DNA of 64,000 nt from Rodentibacter heidelbergensis (GCF_002000125.1 NZ_MLHH01000011.1:47334-111333), one strand, 5' to 3'; counted from the first letter of the stretch, positions 29,183 to 38,615 are shown. Translations and numbers: made by a program. Notes: a model not told the origin generated them from the sequence alone.

Positions 29183-30613
29183 ATGGCTCAGTATTTAGCA
29201 GAATTTAAACAGGCAAAAGTCCTTGTTTTAGGCGATGTAATGCTTGATCGTTATTGGTTTGGTGCGACTAATCGAATTTCCCCTGAGGCACCGGTTCCCG
29301 TAGTGCGTGTGCAAGAAAATGAAGAGCGTGCCGGTGGGGCGGCGAACGTGGCGATGAATATTGCTTCATTGAATGTACCGGTACAACTGCTGGGATTGAT
29401 TGGGCAAGATGAAACCGGTGCAGCCTTATCTCATCTGCTGAAAGATCAACATATTGATTGCAATTTTGTGGCATTGAATACCCACCCGACAATCACCAAA
29501 TTGCGTATTCTTTCTCGCCATCAACAGCTTTTACGTCTTGATTTTGAAGAAGATTTCCAAAATGTCGATTGCAAAGATCTGCTACTTAAACTCGAAAGTG
29601 CGGTCAAAAATTACGGTGCTTTAGTGCTTTCCGATTATGGCAAAGGGACATTAAAGGAAGTGCAAAAAATGATCCAAATTGCACGCCAAGCCAATGTGTC
29701 GGTACTCATTGATCCAAAAGGCACGGATTTTGAACGTTATCGTGGTGCAACCTTACTTACCCCTAATATGGCGGAATTTGAAGCGGTGGTGGGCAAATGC
29801 AACACGGAAGAAGAGATCATCGAAAAAGGCTTAAAATTAATTTCTGACATAGAATTAACCGCACTTTTGGTGACCCGTTCAGAAAAAGGGATGACTTTGC
29901 TTCGTCCAAATCAAACGCCTTATCATCTGCCAACGGTGGCGAAAGAAGTGTTTGATGTGACCGGTGCAGGTGATACGGTGATCAGTGTATTAGCCACCGC
30001 ACTGGCAGACGGGCGTTCTTTTGAAGAAGCCTGTTATTTAGCCAATGTCGCTGCAGGTATTGTAGTAGGCAAATTGGGAACATCAACGGTTTCTAATGTT
30101 GAGCTTGAAAATGCTATCCATGCCCGTCCGGATACCGGTTTTGGTATTATGAGCGAAGCGCAACTCAAAGAGGTGGTCAAACAAGCAAAAGCCCGTGGTG
30201 AAAAAATTGTGATGACGAACGGCTGTTTTGATATTTTACATCCGGGCCATGTGTCTTATCTTGAAAACGCCCGCAAATTAGGCGATCGTTTAATTGTTGC
30301 GGTAAATAGCGATGATTCCGTCAAACGCTTAAAAGGTGAAACCCGCCCAATCAATCATCTTGATACCCGAATGGCGGTATTAGCTGGGCTATCCTCGGTG
30401 GATTGGCTCGTACCTTTTACCGAAGATACGCCACAACGCTTAATTGCTGAAGTCCTACCGGATTTATTGGTGAAAGGCGGGGATTATAAACCAGAAGAGA
30501 TAGCCGGCAGCCAAGAAGTGTGGGCAAATGGTGGAGAAGTGAAAGTGCTCAACTTCGAAAACGGTTGTTCCACCACCAATGTGATTGAGAAAATTAAAGC
30601 ATTGAAAGAATAA
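29183..30613 (+). CDS. hldE: bifunctional heptose-7-phosphate kinase / heptose-1-phosphate adenylyltransferase
   Basis: Makes ADP-D-glycero-beta-D-manno-heptose for the lipooligosaccharide inner core. The 476 residues from ATG 29183 are close to E. coli HldE (477). The N-terminal ribokinase-type domain (about 1-320) ends with VTGAGDTVI, which holds the catalytic Asp. The C-terminal nucleotidyltransferase domain begins at about residue 340 with [16 protein letters not shown], whose HPGH is the class signature. The start was chosen for AGAGAG upstream. Two internal uptake signals (29596 and 29858) encode SAV and TAL peptides. It is also known as rfaE. Confidence 0.97.
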   Translation: MAQYLAEFKQAKVLVLGDVMLDRYWFGATNRISPEAPVPVVRVQENEERAGGAANVAMNIASLNVPVQLLGLIGQDETGAALSHLLKDQHIDCNFVALNTHPTITKLRILSRHQQLLRLDFEEDFQNVDCKDLLLKLESAVKNYGALVLSDYGKGTLKEVQKMIQIARQANVSVLIDPKGTDFERYRGATLLTPNMAEFEAVVGKCNTEEEIIEKGLKLISDIELTALLVTRSEKGMTLLRPNQTPYHLPTVAKEVFDVTGAGDTVISVLATALADGRSFEEACYLANVAAGIVVGKLGTSTVSNVELENAIHARPDTGFGIMSEAQLKEVVKQAKARGEKIVMTNGCFDILHPGHVSYLENARKLGDRLIVAVNSDDSVKRLKGETRPINHLDTRMAVLAGLSSVDWLVPFTEDTPQRLIAEVLPDLLVKGGDYKPEEIAGSQEVWANGGEVKVLNFENGCSTTNVIEKIKALKE

Positions 30614-30618
30614 AAATG

Positions 30619-30642
30619 AAAGGTTGGGATTTCCCAACCTTT
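30619..30642 (+). terminator. terminator after hldE
   Basis: AAAGGTTGGGA (30619-30629) and TCCCAACCTTT (30632-30642) form an 11-bp perfect inverted repeat. The T-tract is short (ACTTC), so termination may be partial. Confidence 0.65.
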
Positions 30643-30655
30643 ACTTCAATATACT

Positions 30656-30708
30656 TTTAGGAAAATTAAAGTTATCTTTAGGAAAATTAAAGTTATCTTT
30701 CGGAAAAT
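30656..30708 (+). repeat. 2.5 tandem copies of a 21-bp repeat upstream of rpsO
   Basis: The unit begins TTTAGGAAAATTAAAG and ends TTATC. Exact copies lie at 30656-30676 and 30677-30697, and a partial copy with one change (TTTCGGAAAAT) at 30698-30708. The array ends 12 bases before the rpsO -35 box, in the position of an A/T-rich UP element or activator region. Confidence 0.8.
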
Positions 30709-30720
30709 AAAATCTATGAC

Positions 30721-30817
30721 TTGATTTTGCTTTATTCTACTTATAGAATGCACGCTCCTTGTCATCGCTGGGTTAGAGATCGGCGAATGATGTATCAACA
30801 ACACTACCTTCTAGGAG
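30721..30817 (+). promoter_or_regulatory. rpsO promoter and leader
   Basis: TTGATT (30721-30726), 17 bases and TAGAAT (30744-30749) make a good sigma-70 promoter with a start near 30756. The leader, about 68 bases long, has CTCCT (30755-30759) near its 5' end. This is complementary to the ribosome binding site AGGAG (30813-30817). Such pairing would fit S15 feedback on its own translation, a known theme for rpsO, but the structure here is inferred. Confidence 0.5.
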
Positions 30818-30823
30818 TAAAAC

Positions 30824-31093
30824 ATGTCTCTAAGTACTGAAAAAAAAGCGGCAATCGTTGCTGAATTTGGTCGTGATGCGAAAGATACCGGTTCTTCCGA
30901 AGTGCAAATCGCATTATTAACTGCACAAATCAACCACTTACAAGCTCACTTCGCTGAGCACAAAAAAGACCACCATGGTCGTCGTGGTTTATTGCGTATG
31001 GTTTCTCGTCGTCGTAAACTTTTAGACTACTTAAAACGTACTGATCTTGCGTTATACCAAAGCACCATCGCTCGTTTAGGTTTACGTCGCTAA
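30824..31093 (+). CDS. rpsO: 30S ribosomal protein S15
   Basis: Primary binder of the 16S rRNA central domain. 89 residues, the standard length. The conserved [19 protein letters not shown], the [12 protein letters not shown] loop that contacts rRNA, and [12 protein letters not shown] are all present. The strong site TAGGAG lies six bases before the ATG. No pnp gene follows, unlike E. coli; a hairpin terminator candidate ends the transcript. Confidence 0.99.
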   Translation: MSLSTEKKAAIVAEFGRDAKDTGSSEVQIALLTAQINHLQAHFAEHKKDHHGRRGLLRMVSRRRKLLDYLKRTDLALYQSTIARLGLRR

Positions 31094-31130
31094 TTTTTAA
31101 TTTGACCTTAAAAAGTCAATAATCGCTTTG

Positions 31131-31170
31131 AAGACTGTATTTGATATGATCAAGTGCAGTCTTTTGTTTT
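31131..31170 (+). terminator. terminator after rpsO
   Basis: AAGACTG (31131-31137) pairs with CAGTCTT (31157-31163) across a 19-base loop, followed by TTGTTTTT. Confidence 0.6.
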
Positions 31171-31283
31171 TCTACTTCCCTTAATTTTCTTAAATTAAAT
31201 TCACAGGTAAAAATGTGAAATAGTCCTCAAAATTAAAATGATGTTGTTGAAGATGAAAATCGCTGTGCTATTCTTTCCATCAC

Positions 31284-31428
31284 CTTTGCTAATTACAAAG
31301 ATTTTTGCTCAGATGTTCATTTGATCGAGCATTTCTCTTTCGTAGGTTGCTTTGGGAAAGCCCCTTTAGTTTTTCTTTGATCGGTTTAGGTGGAGCGGGC
31401 AAAGACATAAACAGCCTAAGCTTTGCCC
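31284..31428 (+). other. candidate structured leader or small RNA upstream of the YegP-like gene
   Basis: Four hairpins follow each other: CTTTG/CAAAG (31284-31300), TGCTC/GAGCA (31306-31331), GCTTT/AAAGC (31349-31361) and GGGCAAAG/CTTTGCCC (31397-31428). The last arms could also pair with parts of the third, so two exclusive folds are possible. The 388-base gap 31094-31481 holds no gene that I can support; an open frame from 31305 has no family character before the YegP start. Confidence 0.35.
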
Positions 31429-31481
31429 CTCAAAATGGAGAAGTAAAGGTCAATTTTTTATTTGGAGCACGAGGAGTTGCT

Positions 31482-31664
31482 ATGTATTTTGAAATTTATA
31501 AAGATGCGAAAGGTGAATTTCGTTGGAGATTGAAAGCAGGTAATCACCAATCTATCGCAACAAGCGGTAAAGGCTACACAACAAAGCAAAGTTGTCAACA
31601 TGCCATCAACGTGATTAAAACAATCAATGAGCAGACAGAAGTTAAAGACTTAACCCTTGCTTAA
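31482..31664 (+). CDS. YegP/DUF1508 family small protein
   Basis: 60 residues from ATG 31482, chosen for the strong GAGGAGTTGCT just upstream; the longer in-frame reading upstream looks non-coding. The single DUF1508 unit is plain: YFEIYKDAKGEFRWRLKAGN, then ATSGKGYTTKQSCQHAINVIK. E. coli YegP has two such units; this has one. The role is not established. It is followed by a perfect terminator and preceded by a possible structured leader. Confidence 0.88.
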   Translation: MYFEIYKDAKGEFRWRLKAGNHQSIATSGKGYTTKQSCQHAINVIKTINEQTEVKDLTLA

Positions 31665-31676
31665 AACTTAAAATCT

Positions 31677-31701
31677 AGCCCTGTTATAACGGGGCTTTTT
31701 A
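31677..31701 (+). terminator. terminator after the YegP-like gene
   Basis: AGCCCTGTT (31677-31685) pairs with AACGGGGCT (31688-31696), with one G-U pair, and runs into T5. The following 260 bases up to the tmRNA hold no visible gene. Confidence 0.85.
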
Positions 31702-31957
31702 ATATCAAGATTATCTGAAAAGTTTTAGTGGATTTTTTATTTTCGGAATGGAAGATATGAATTTTCTCTTCTCGAAAGGGCAATAATTTTAGAAATCATT
31801 TAATTGTAATTGAACCCATGATAAAGAATTTATCCAGCGATAGATTGCGGATCACATACGGATCATTTCTAGTTATATTTGAGTGGTATTAAAAAACCGC
31901 AAAACAATCTAAACCTTTGATTTTATGGTTGTAGTTGTATTGCGGTTATATTAAATC

Positions 31958-32322
31958 TGGTGGAGCTGGCGGGAGTTGAACCCGCGTCCGAAATTACTCT
32001 ACCTTCAGCACTACACGTTTAGTCAGCCTTTCGTTTCACTTAAGCATGCGGACGGACACGCTAAACTTAAATTAGTTTGATTTTATTTAATGCTTCGATC
32101 CTCAAACGGCGGCTTCCACACGATCTCGTTTTGGTTTGACTCCGCGTACTCCCCGTCTTACGAGCGGAAGCTGGGGCGCGAAGGCTAAATGCAGGTTATT
32201 AAGCTGCTAAAGCGTATTGTTCGTCGTTTGCGACTATTTTTTTGCGGTTTATTTACGAGGCCTACCGCACCTCGACGTGCACCTTGGGCTTCGCCAATCC
32301 CGTCGAATCCAGAATCAGCCCC
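31958..32322 (-). ncRNA. ssrA: transfer-messenger RNA
   Basis: Rescues stalled ribosomes and tags the unfinished protein for degradation. On the minus strand the 5' end is GGGGCTGATTCTGGATTCGA (from 32322) and the 3' end is the tRNA-like TTCAACTCCCGCCAGCTCC followed by ACCA (31958), giving 365 nt. The tag reading frame is at 32199-32231: ANDEQYALAA then TAA, identical to the tag I know from H. influenzae; the resume codon is GCA at 32229-32231. CCA is encoded. The T-loop and acceptor stem are intact. Confidence 0.98.
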
Positions 32323-32370
32323 AAATTGGGCGCAAGTTTAGCAAAAAAAAATGTGAAGTAAAAGAACCTA

Positions 32371-32410
32371 TTTATAAACCTATTGGATTAGGTTAGAATT
32401 TGCGCAAATT
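32371..32410 (+). promoter_or_regulatory. putative promoter with overlapping palindrome
   Basis: TTTATA (32371-32376), 17 bases and TAGAAT (32394-32399). A perfect 14-base palindrome AATTTGCGCAAATT (32397-32410) covers the expected start point and could be an operator for the following exported-protein gene. Confidence 0.35.
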
Positions 32411-32428
32411 TTATCAGAGGAAAATAAA

Positions 32429-32926
32429 ATGAAAAATTTAAAATCTCTTGCTATGGTTTCGATGTCGGCATTATTGTTAGCGATGAATGTTTCAGCAGAA
32501 TCGGTCAAAAAAGAGGGGACAAAAGCGGTTTCAAAAAAAGAAAATGCGGTTGATGTCAAATCCGTTTCACAGGTGGTTTCGATTGATGTTGAGAGCAATC
32601 AATTGACAGTGGATAACACGGGGCAGGCGTTAGCGGTATTTAAATATAATATTGCCAATACCGGTAATAAACCGATTTCAACCGTTCAATGGCTGAATGT
32701 CTATGTAAATCAACGAGAGGTGGTGCATAGCCAAGATATGAACCTTGAGTTAACCTCTCCACTGATGCCGGGCAAATCCCTGTCGATTAATTTACAAATT
32801 CCATTTGTTCAGATAGAAGAAAAATTTAGACCGATTTTTATGGATTCCCAATCTAAAATTGATGTTTATTCTATCGATCGGGTGGTTCGTTTTAGTGATA
32901 AAAAAGTCATGTACGAACGTCAATAG
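32429..32926 (+). CDS. exported protein of unknown function
   Basis: 165 residues. An N-terminal signal peptide (MKNLKSLAMVSMSALLLAMNVSA) with a type I cleavage site is followed by a Lys-rich stretch. After that comes a domain of alternating hydrophobic strands (VFKYNIANTGNKPIS, VQWLNVYVNQREVVHSQD, MPGKSLSINLQIPF) that reads like an immunoglobulin-type beta sandwich. No cysteine, so no lipobox or disulfide. The ribosome binding site is AGAGGAAAA. I do not recognise the family. It lies alone between tmRNA and dinB, with a palindrome over its promoter. Confidence 0.75.
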   Translation: MKNLKSLAMVSMSALLLAMNVSAESVKKEGTKAVSKKENAVDVKSVSQVVSIDVESNQLTVDNTGQALAVFKYNIANTGNKPISTVQWLNVYVNQREVVHSQDMNLELTSPLMPGKSLSINLQIPFVQIEEKFRPIFMDSQSKIDVYSIDRVVRFSDKKVMYERQ

Positions 32927-33033
32927 CCTCTCTTAACAAAACCTGCCAATGTGCAGGTTTTTATCTGTATGCTTGAACAGTGGTTTTGTTCTCGTTATAC
33001 TAAATATCCGTTTTTTTAACCGCACTTTGACTT

Positions 33034-34101
33034 ATGCCTTTCAGCCGCAAAATTATTCATATTGATATGGATTGTTTTTATGCTTCGGTCGAGATTCGTG
33101 ATAATCCCTCTCTACAGGGGAAACCTGTTGCTGTAGGGGGAAGTTCTCGTCAGCGTGGTGTGTTAACTACATGCAATTATGAGGCTCGAAAATTTGGTTT
33201 ACATAGTGCGATGCCTACGGCACAAGCGGTAAAAAAATGCCCTAATCTTATTCTTGTGCCGGTGAACATGCCTTTGTATAAGCAGGTTTCCGAGCAAATT
33301 CATCAGATTTTTCACCGCTATACTGATATTATCGAACCGCTTTCTCTTGATGAAGCTTATTTAGATGTGACCGATTGTGAAAAGTGTTCGGGATCAGCGA
33401 CTTGGATTGCGAAAGCAATACGCCAAGCGATTTTTGATGAATTGCAACTCACCGCTTCGGCGGGCATTGCTCCGCTCAAATTTCTTGCCAAAGTGGCTTC
33501 CGATATGAATAAACCCAATGGACAATTTGTTATCAAACCTGATGAGGTGGCAGCCTTTGTCAAAGCTTTACCCTTAAAGAAAATTCCTGGGGTAGGAAAG
33601 GTCACATCGCAACGTTTATCCGAGATGGGATTGGTGCATTGTGGTGATGTGCAAAAATTAGATCAAACAATATTACTCAATCAATTTGGCAAAATCGGCA
33701 AACGAATTTGGGATTTTAGTCATGGAATTGATAAACGAGAAGTACAGCCTCATCGTGAGCGTAAGTCTGTTGGAGTAGAACGTACACTAAGGGAAAATAT
33801 TCATGATTTAGCACAAGGGATTGCCTTGTTGGATAAGCTTTACGAAGAACTGATTCGGCGTCTTGAGCGAAGCTTACCCAATATGCCGTTATCTGCTTTT
33901 CGCAAGATAGGGGTGAAATTGAAGTTTGAGGATTTTCAAGTGACGACCTTAGAAAAAACAGGCTTGCCGCTTTCTTTGGCGGGATTTCAGCAGTTGTTAA
34001 CACAAGTTTGGCAACGGGGTAAAGGAAAATCGGTGCGTTTAATTGGTTTACAGGTTGCTTTACCCGAAGAGAATAACCAAGAACAAATGAGCCTTTGGTG
34101 A
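33034..34101 (+). CDS. dinB: DNA polymerase IV (Y family)
   Basis: Translesion polymerase. 355 residues. The catalytic motifs are HIDMDCFYASVE near residue 7 and SLDEAYLDVT near 103, with the carboxylates. The helix-hairpin-helix KIPGVGKVTSQRL and little-finger domain follow. The C-terminal QEQMSLW ends in a likely beta-clamp-binding peptide (QMSLW). An uptake signal (33019-33027) sits between the promoter region and the ATG. I see no LexA box of the CTGT-N8-ACAG type upstream. Confidence 0.96.
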   Translation: MPFSRKIIHIDMDCFYASVEIRDNPSLQGKPVAVGGSSRQRGVLTTCNYEARKFGLHSAMPTAQAVKKCPNLILVPVNMPLYKQVSEQIHQIFHRYTDIIEPLSLDEAYLDVTDCEKCSGSATWIAKAIRQAIFDELQLTASAGIAPLKFLAKVASDMNKPNGQFVIKPDEVAAFVKALPLKKIPGVGKVTSQRLSEMGLVHCGDVQKLDQTILLNQFGKIGKRIWDFSHGIDKREVQPHRERKSVGVERTLRENIHDLAQGIALLDKLYEELIRRLERSLPNMPLSAFRKIGVKLKFEDFQVTTLEKTGLPLSLAGFQQLLTQVWQRGKGKSVRLIGLQVALPEENNQEQMSLW

Positions 34102-34279
34102 TGATATCGTTTCCTAATCAGCTGAATATTCGGAGAGGAAAAGGTTGAAAATAGGGTGTTACAAGGCGTTTATTTTTTATTCATTAAAATCCCCAAAGAG
34201 TGGTGGCTGAACCATTGTCAAATCTTATAGAAGTGCGATACACTATGTGGGTTTTTTATTTTTAGTACTAGGAAGAAAA

Positions 34280-34918
34280 ATGACAGATTCTCAACAAGAA
34301 GTTCAAATCGAAGAAACTTCATCAGATAGTCAAAAATTGACAAACAATAAGGAAATTATTGCCTATTTGGCTGAAAAATTTCCACGTTGCTTTATTTTAG
34401 AAGGTGAAGCAAAACCGCTTAAAATTGGTTTGTTTCAAGATTTAGCGGAAGCATTAAAAGATGATGAACGTGTGAGCAAAACACAATTGCGTCATGCGCT
34501 TCGTCAATATACCTCAAACTGGCGTTATTTGCATGGTTGCCGTGAGGGTGCAGAGCGTGTTGATTTAGATGGCAACCCTGCCGGTATTTTAGAGGCGGAA
34601 CATGTGGCCCATGCGGCAGCACAGCTTGCTGAAGCGAAAGCAAAATTTGCAGAAAAACGCAAAGCAGAACTTGCCGCTAAAAAAGCCCAGCAAAAACGCC
34701 CGCCACGTCGTCAACATTCGGCAAAAGCGCCACGCAAACCTAAAACTGAATTAAGTGCGGTTGATTTTTCTTCACTTTCTAAAGGTTCATCAGTGAAGGT
34801 AAAAGTGGGAAATCAGGCGAAGAAAGGAATTGTGGTTGAAGTATTGAAAGATGCAGCACGTGTTGAGCTTGAAAATGGCTTGGTGATGAGCATTAATGCA
34901 GAGCATTTATTTGCATAA
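34280..34918 (+). CDS. proQ: RNA chaperone ProQ
   Basis: FinO-domain RNA-binding protein that stabilises small RNAs and mRNA 3' ends. 212 residues from ATG 34280, with AGGAAGAAAA just before it. The N-terminal FinO domain (about 15-130) contains [19 protein letters not shown] and [16 protein letters not shown] Lys/Arg/Ala-rich linker ([18 protein letters not shown]) leads to the Tudor-like C-terminal domain ([18 protein letters not shown]). The order proQ-prc is the one of E. coli, and prc begins 31 bases later. One internal uptake signal (34753) encodes SAV. Confidence 0.96.
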   Translation: MTDSQQEVQIEETSSDSQKLTNNKEIIAYLAEKFPRCFILEGEAKPLKIGLFQDLAEALKDDERVSKTQLRHALRQYTSNWRYLHGCREGAERVDLDGNPAGILEAEHVAHAAAQLAEAKAKFAEKRKAELAAKKAQQKRPPRRQHSAKAPRKPKTELSAVDFSSLSKGSSVKVKVGNQAKKGIVVEVLKDAARVELENGLVMSINAEHLFA

Positions 34919-34949
34919 TGGTAATAGGTTTGTTATCGGGAAAGGTGAA

Positions 34950-36977
34950 ATGAAATTTACAATGTCCAAAAGTATTTTAGCCGGTGCAGTGTTAGGTGCA
35001 TTGCTTTTTCATTCCGGTATGGGATTGGCTGTTGCGCCTAAATTGAAGTTAAGCGATATTCAAATTCCTTCTGCAACAGAAGAAAATCAATTAGCGACAA
35101 AGCGTGCAACAACACGTTTAACACAATCTCATTATCGTAAATTTCAGCTTGATGATGCTTTTTCTGAAAAAATTTTTGATCGCTATATTAAAAATTTAGA
35201 TTACAGTCGCAACACTTTTTTACAATCAGATATTGATGAATTACGTCAAAAATATGGCGCACAACTTGATGATCAGCTCAATCAAGGCGATCTTTCAGCG
35301 GCTTTTGCCATTTATGATTTAATGATGAAACGCCGTTATGAACGTTATGCTTATGCGCTTTCATTATTAGACAAAGAACCGAACCTCAATGGCCAAGATC
35401 AAATTGAAATTGATCGTGAAAAAGCAGCTTTTCCTAAAACGGAAGAAGAGGCGAACCGTCTTTGGGAAGATCGGGTAAAAAATGATGTAATCAATTTAAA
35501 ATTGAAAGATAAAAAATGGTCAGAAATTAAAGATAAACTTACCAAACGCTATAATTTAGCCATTCGCCGTTTAACGCAAACAAAAGCAGATGATATTGTT
35601 CAAACTTATTTGAATGCCTTTGCTCGTGAAATCGATCCTCATACCAGTTATCTTGCGCCCCGCACGGCAAAAAGTTTTAATGAAAGTATGAACCTCTCTT
35701 TGGAGGGCATTGGGGCAACGCTACAAGCAGAAGATGACGAAACCACAATTAAATCCCTTGTGCCGGGCGCACCGGCTGAACGCAGTAAAAAATTGCAAGC
35801 CGGCGATAAAATTGTCGGGGTTGGGCAAGAAAAAGGGGAAATTGAAGATGTCGTTGGTTGGCGTTTAGAAGATATTGTTGACAAAATAAAAGGTAAAAAG
35901 GGCACGAAGGTTCGTTTGGAAATTGAACCGGTTAAAGGTGGGAAATCACGAATTGTGACCTTAGTGCGTGATAAAGTTCGCATTGAAGATCAAGCGGCTA
36001 AATTAACCGTTGAGAAAGTGGATGGGGAAAACATTGGGGTGATAAAAATTCCAAGTTTCTATATCGGCTTAACGGAAGATGTGAAGAAATTATTAGCCAA
36101 TGCTGAGAAAAAACAAGTCAAGGGTTTAATTGTAGACTTGCGTGAAAACGGTGGTGGGGCGTTGACAGAGGCCGTTGCATTAAGTGGCTTATTTATTACA
36201 GACGGCCCTGTTGTGCAAGTGCGTGATGCTTATCAGCGTATTCGGATCCATGACGATGTGGATCGTGCGGAGCAATACAAAGGCCCATTAATTGTGATGA
36301 TTAACCGTTTTAGTGCATCGGCATCGGAAATTTTTGCCGCCGCCATGCAAGATTACAATAGAGGTATTGTGATCGGGCAAAATACCTTTGGTAAAGGCAC
36401 GGTACAGCAAAGTCGTTCACTGAATTTTGTTTATGATTTAGATCAGACTCCGTTGGGCATTTTACAATATACAATTCAAAAATTTTATCGTATTAACGGA
36501 GGCTCAACGCAGTTAAAAGGCGTGGCGGCAGATATCCGTTTCCCGGAAATTATTGATGCGAAAGAACATGGTGAGGAAAAAGAAGATAATGCGCTTCCGT
36601 GGGATAAAATCCCCGCAGCCACTTATTCTGAAGTCGGCAATGTTCGTCAATATATTTCGGCATTAGAGAAAAACCATCAGGCGCGTATAGCAAAAGATCC
36701 TGAATTTATTGCATTAAATGAAGATCTCAAAATTCGTGATGAACGCCGTGACCGCAAATTTATGTCATTAAATTATCAAGTGCGTAAAGCGGAAAATGAT
36801 GCGGATGATGCCAGACGTTTAAAAGACATTAATGAACGTTTTAAACGTGAAGGTAAGAAACCGTTAAAAGATATTGATGCTTTACCAAAAGATTACGAAG
36901 CGCCGGACTTTTTCTTGAAAGAAGCAGAAAAAATGATGGCAGACTTAGTAAAATTAATTGGAAATCAACAAAAATAA
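34950..36977 (+). CDS. prc: tail-specific periplasmic protease Prc (Tsp)
   Basis: Degrades periplasmic proteins with non-polar C-termini and trims murein hydrolases such as MepS, whose homologue is also in this window. 675 residues from ATG 34950, preceded by GGAAAGGTGAA. There is a signal peptide (ILAGAVLGALLFHSGMGLAVA). A PDZ domain (SLEGIGATLQAED...IVTLVRDKV, about 225-345) is followed by the protease core. The Ser457-Lys482 dyad (FSASASE and GKGTVQ) has the 25-residue spacing of the E. coli enzyme. A DUF3340-type C-terminal helical region ends the protein. Confidence 0.96.
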   Translation: MKFTMSKSILAGAVLGALLFHSGMGLAVAPKLKLSDIQIPSATEENQLATKRATTRLTQSHYRKFQLDDAFSEKIFDRYIKNLDYSRNTFLQSDIDELRQKYGAQLDDQLNQGDLSAAFAIYDLMMKRRYERYAYALSLLDKEPNLNGQDQIEIDREKAAFPKTEEEANRLWEDRVKNDVINLKLKDKKWSEIKDKLTKRYNLAIRRLTQTKADDIVQTYLNAFAREIDPHTSYLAPRTAKSFNESMNLSLEGIGATLQAEDDETTIKSLVPGAPAERSKKLQAGDKIVGVGQEKGEIEDVVGWRLEDIVDKIKGKKGTKVRLEIEPVKGGKSRIVTLVRDKVRIEDQAAKLTVEKVDGENIGVIKIPSFYIGLTEDVKKLLANAEKKQVKGLIVDLRENGGGALTEAVALSGLFITDGPVVQVRDAYQRIRIHDDVDRAEQYKGPLIVMINRFSASASEIFAAAMQDYNRGIVIGQNTFGKGTVQQSRSLNFVYDLDQTPLGILQYTIQKFYRINGGSTQLKGVAADIRFPEIIDAKEHGEEKEDNALPWDKIPAATYSEVGNVRQYISALEKNHQARIAKDPEFIALNEDLKIRDERRDRKFMSLNYQVRKAENDADDARRLKDINERFKREGKKPLKDIDALPKDYEAPDFFLKEAEKMMADLVKLIGNQQK

Positions 36978-37031
36978 ATGCTGAGATGCAGTAAGAAATA
37001 AAAAAGTAGAAGTAAAAAATCATTAAATTTT

Positions 37032-37056
37032 GACCGCACTTTTGAAAAGTGCGGTC
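37032..37056 (+). terminator. back-to-back uptake signals as terminator after prc
   Basis: Cores 37033-37041 and 37047-37055 form a 12-bp stem (GACCGCACTTTT/AAAAGTGCGGTC) with a single-base centre. The hairpin ends 29 bases before the ldtD start. Confidence 0.8.
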
Positions 37057-37085
37057 TATTGCATAAAATCTTTAAAGGAACATCT

Positions 37086-38546
37086 ATGTTGAAAGGAACA
37101 TTAAAATCAGGTGTAGTCGCATTATCTTTATCCATGATGACATCGGGCTGTGCTTTGGCGGATTGGGCAAAAAACTCAACCTCAAATCCTGTGTCAACGG
37201 TGGATATGTCAAAACTTTCACCGGAAGAACGAGCGAAGTTAGAGGCTGAAATCAAAGAGGATCAGGCTCGTTTAGCGGCAGAAAAACAAGCAATGCTTGA
37301 AATGTCACTTATTCATGAAATCGGTGAACAACATTTACAGTTTAAACCGGCCCTTGCCAAACTCTATGCGGAAAATAAATATGATTTATTATGGCAGGAT
37401 AAAGCTGCTCAAAAGCAATTTTTGCGTGAATATGCGGCGATGGTGGCAAGTGGTGTTTCTAAACGCTCGGCGCAATCTTTGGAACAGTTAAGCCAAGCAG
37501 AGCAGGCAGGCGGTTTAACCTATGATGTATTACTCAGTGATGCTTTTTTAGATTACCTTTATTACAGTACCAATATTAACCAGCAAGCACAGCGTTGGTT
37601 GTATTCATCAAATAGTTATAAAGCGCAACAACCTGCAGATGAACAAATCCAACAATGGCTAAGTGCGGTTAAAAATCAGCAACTTTTGAGTTATGTTAAG
37701 GGATTATCCACGCAGAACAGTCATTATCAGCAAACGGTTCAAGCGCTATCATCAATGATTTCTGCTTCAGGTATGTCGCCAACGGGTAAAAAATTGGCGG
37801 TGAATGCACAACGTTTGCGTGTGATCCCGGATTTTAATAACGGTATTTTCGTCAATATTCCTAGCTATCAGCTACAATATTATCGTGATGGTAGGTTAGT
37901 GCTGGAATCCCGAGTGATTGTAGGGAAAAACGAGCGCCGTACACCGGTGATGTACAGTAAATTAAGCAATGTTGTGGTGAACCCGCCTTGGAATGCACCA
38001 ACGCGTTTAGTTAATGAAGATATTGTACCGAAACTGAAACGTGATCCGGGTTATGCGGCAGCACATGGCTATAGCATTTTAGACAGTAAAGGCAATGCGA
38101 TCGATCCTTATTCCATCAATTGGAATGCGATTGGCAAGCACTTTCCTTACCGAATTCGTCAAGCACCGGGAGACAGCGCTTTAGGGAATTATAAATTTAA
38201 TATGCCAAGTTCAGATGCGATTTATCTGCATGATACCCCAAATCATGGGCTTTTCTCACGCAAGGATCGAGCCTTAAGCTCCGGTTGTGTAAGGGTGGAA
38301 AAGTCCTCTCAACTGGCGGGTATTTTGTTAAAAGAAGCGGGCTGGTCGGATGAGCGTAAGAAAAATGTGTTGGCGAGTAAGAAAACCACTTCGGCTAATG
38401 TTCGTTCTGACAATCCGGTGTTTTTATATTATGTGACAGCCTGGGTGGATAATGGTCAGGTGAAAGTGTTACCAGATATTTATAAATATGATGGTGCATT
38501 TGGTCATCAAGACATCAATTGGCATACAGTGAAAAAATATTTGTAA
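37086..38546 (+). CDS. ldtD: L,D-transpeptidase, LdtD/YcbB-like
   Basis: Makes 3-3 cross-links in peptidoglycan. 486 residues from ATG 37086, with AAAGGAACATCT upstream. It is shorter than E. coli YcbB (615). The N-terminus MLKGTLKSGVVALSLSMMTS precedes a cysteine in an SGC context, so it may be a lipoprotein, though the lipobox is weak. The YkuD catalytic domain carries H382 in LHDTPNH and C401 in LSSGCVRVE. An uptake signal (37661) is internal and encodes SAV. It is followed by mepK and ycbL, the same order as ycbB-ycbK-ycbL in E. coli. Confidence 0.92.
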   Translation: MLKGTLKSGVVALSLSMMTSGCALADWAKNSTSNPVSTVDMSKLSPEERAKLEAEIKEDQARLAAEKQAMLEMSLIHEIGEQHLQFKPALAKLYAENKYDLLWQDKAAQKQFLREYAAMVASGVSKRSAQSLEQLSQAEQAGGLTYDVLLSDAFLDYLYYSTNINQQAQRWLYSSNSYKAQQPADEQIQQWLSAVKNQQLLSYVKGLSTQNSHYQQTVQALSSMISASGMSPTGKKLAVNAQRLRVIPDFNNGIFVNIPSYQLQYYRDGRLVLESRVIVGKNERRTPVMYSKLSNVVVNPPWNAPTRLVNEDIVPKLKRDPGYAAAHGYSILDSKGNAIDPYSINWNAIGKHFPYRIRQAPGDSALGNYKFNMPSSDAIYLHDTPNHGLFSRKDRALSSGCVRVEKSSQLAGILLKEAGWSDERKKNVLASKKTTSANVRSDNPVFLYYVTAWVDNGQVKVLPDIYKYDGAFGHQDINWHTVKKYL

Positions 38547-38615
38547 TATTGACGGTATTGGAGAACGATACGAATATTTTTAAGTCAAAAAACAAAAATA
38601 AAAGGAGAAGAAATC

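Noticed and set aside
31305..31481. Upstream extension of the YegP-like frame by 59 residues
   Set aside because: The extension has no family similarity and contains hairpin sequence; the strong GAGGAG site is right before ATG 31482.
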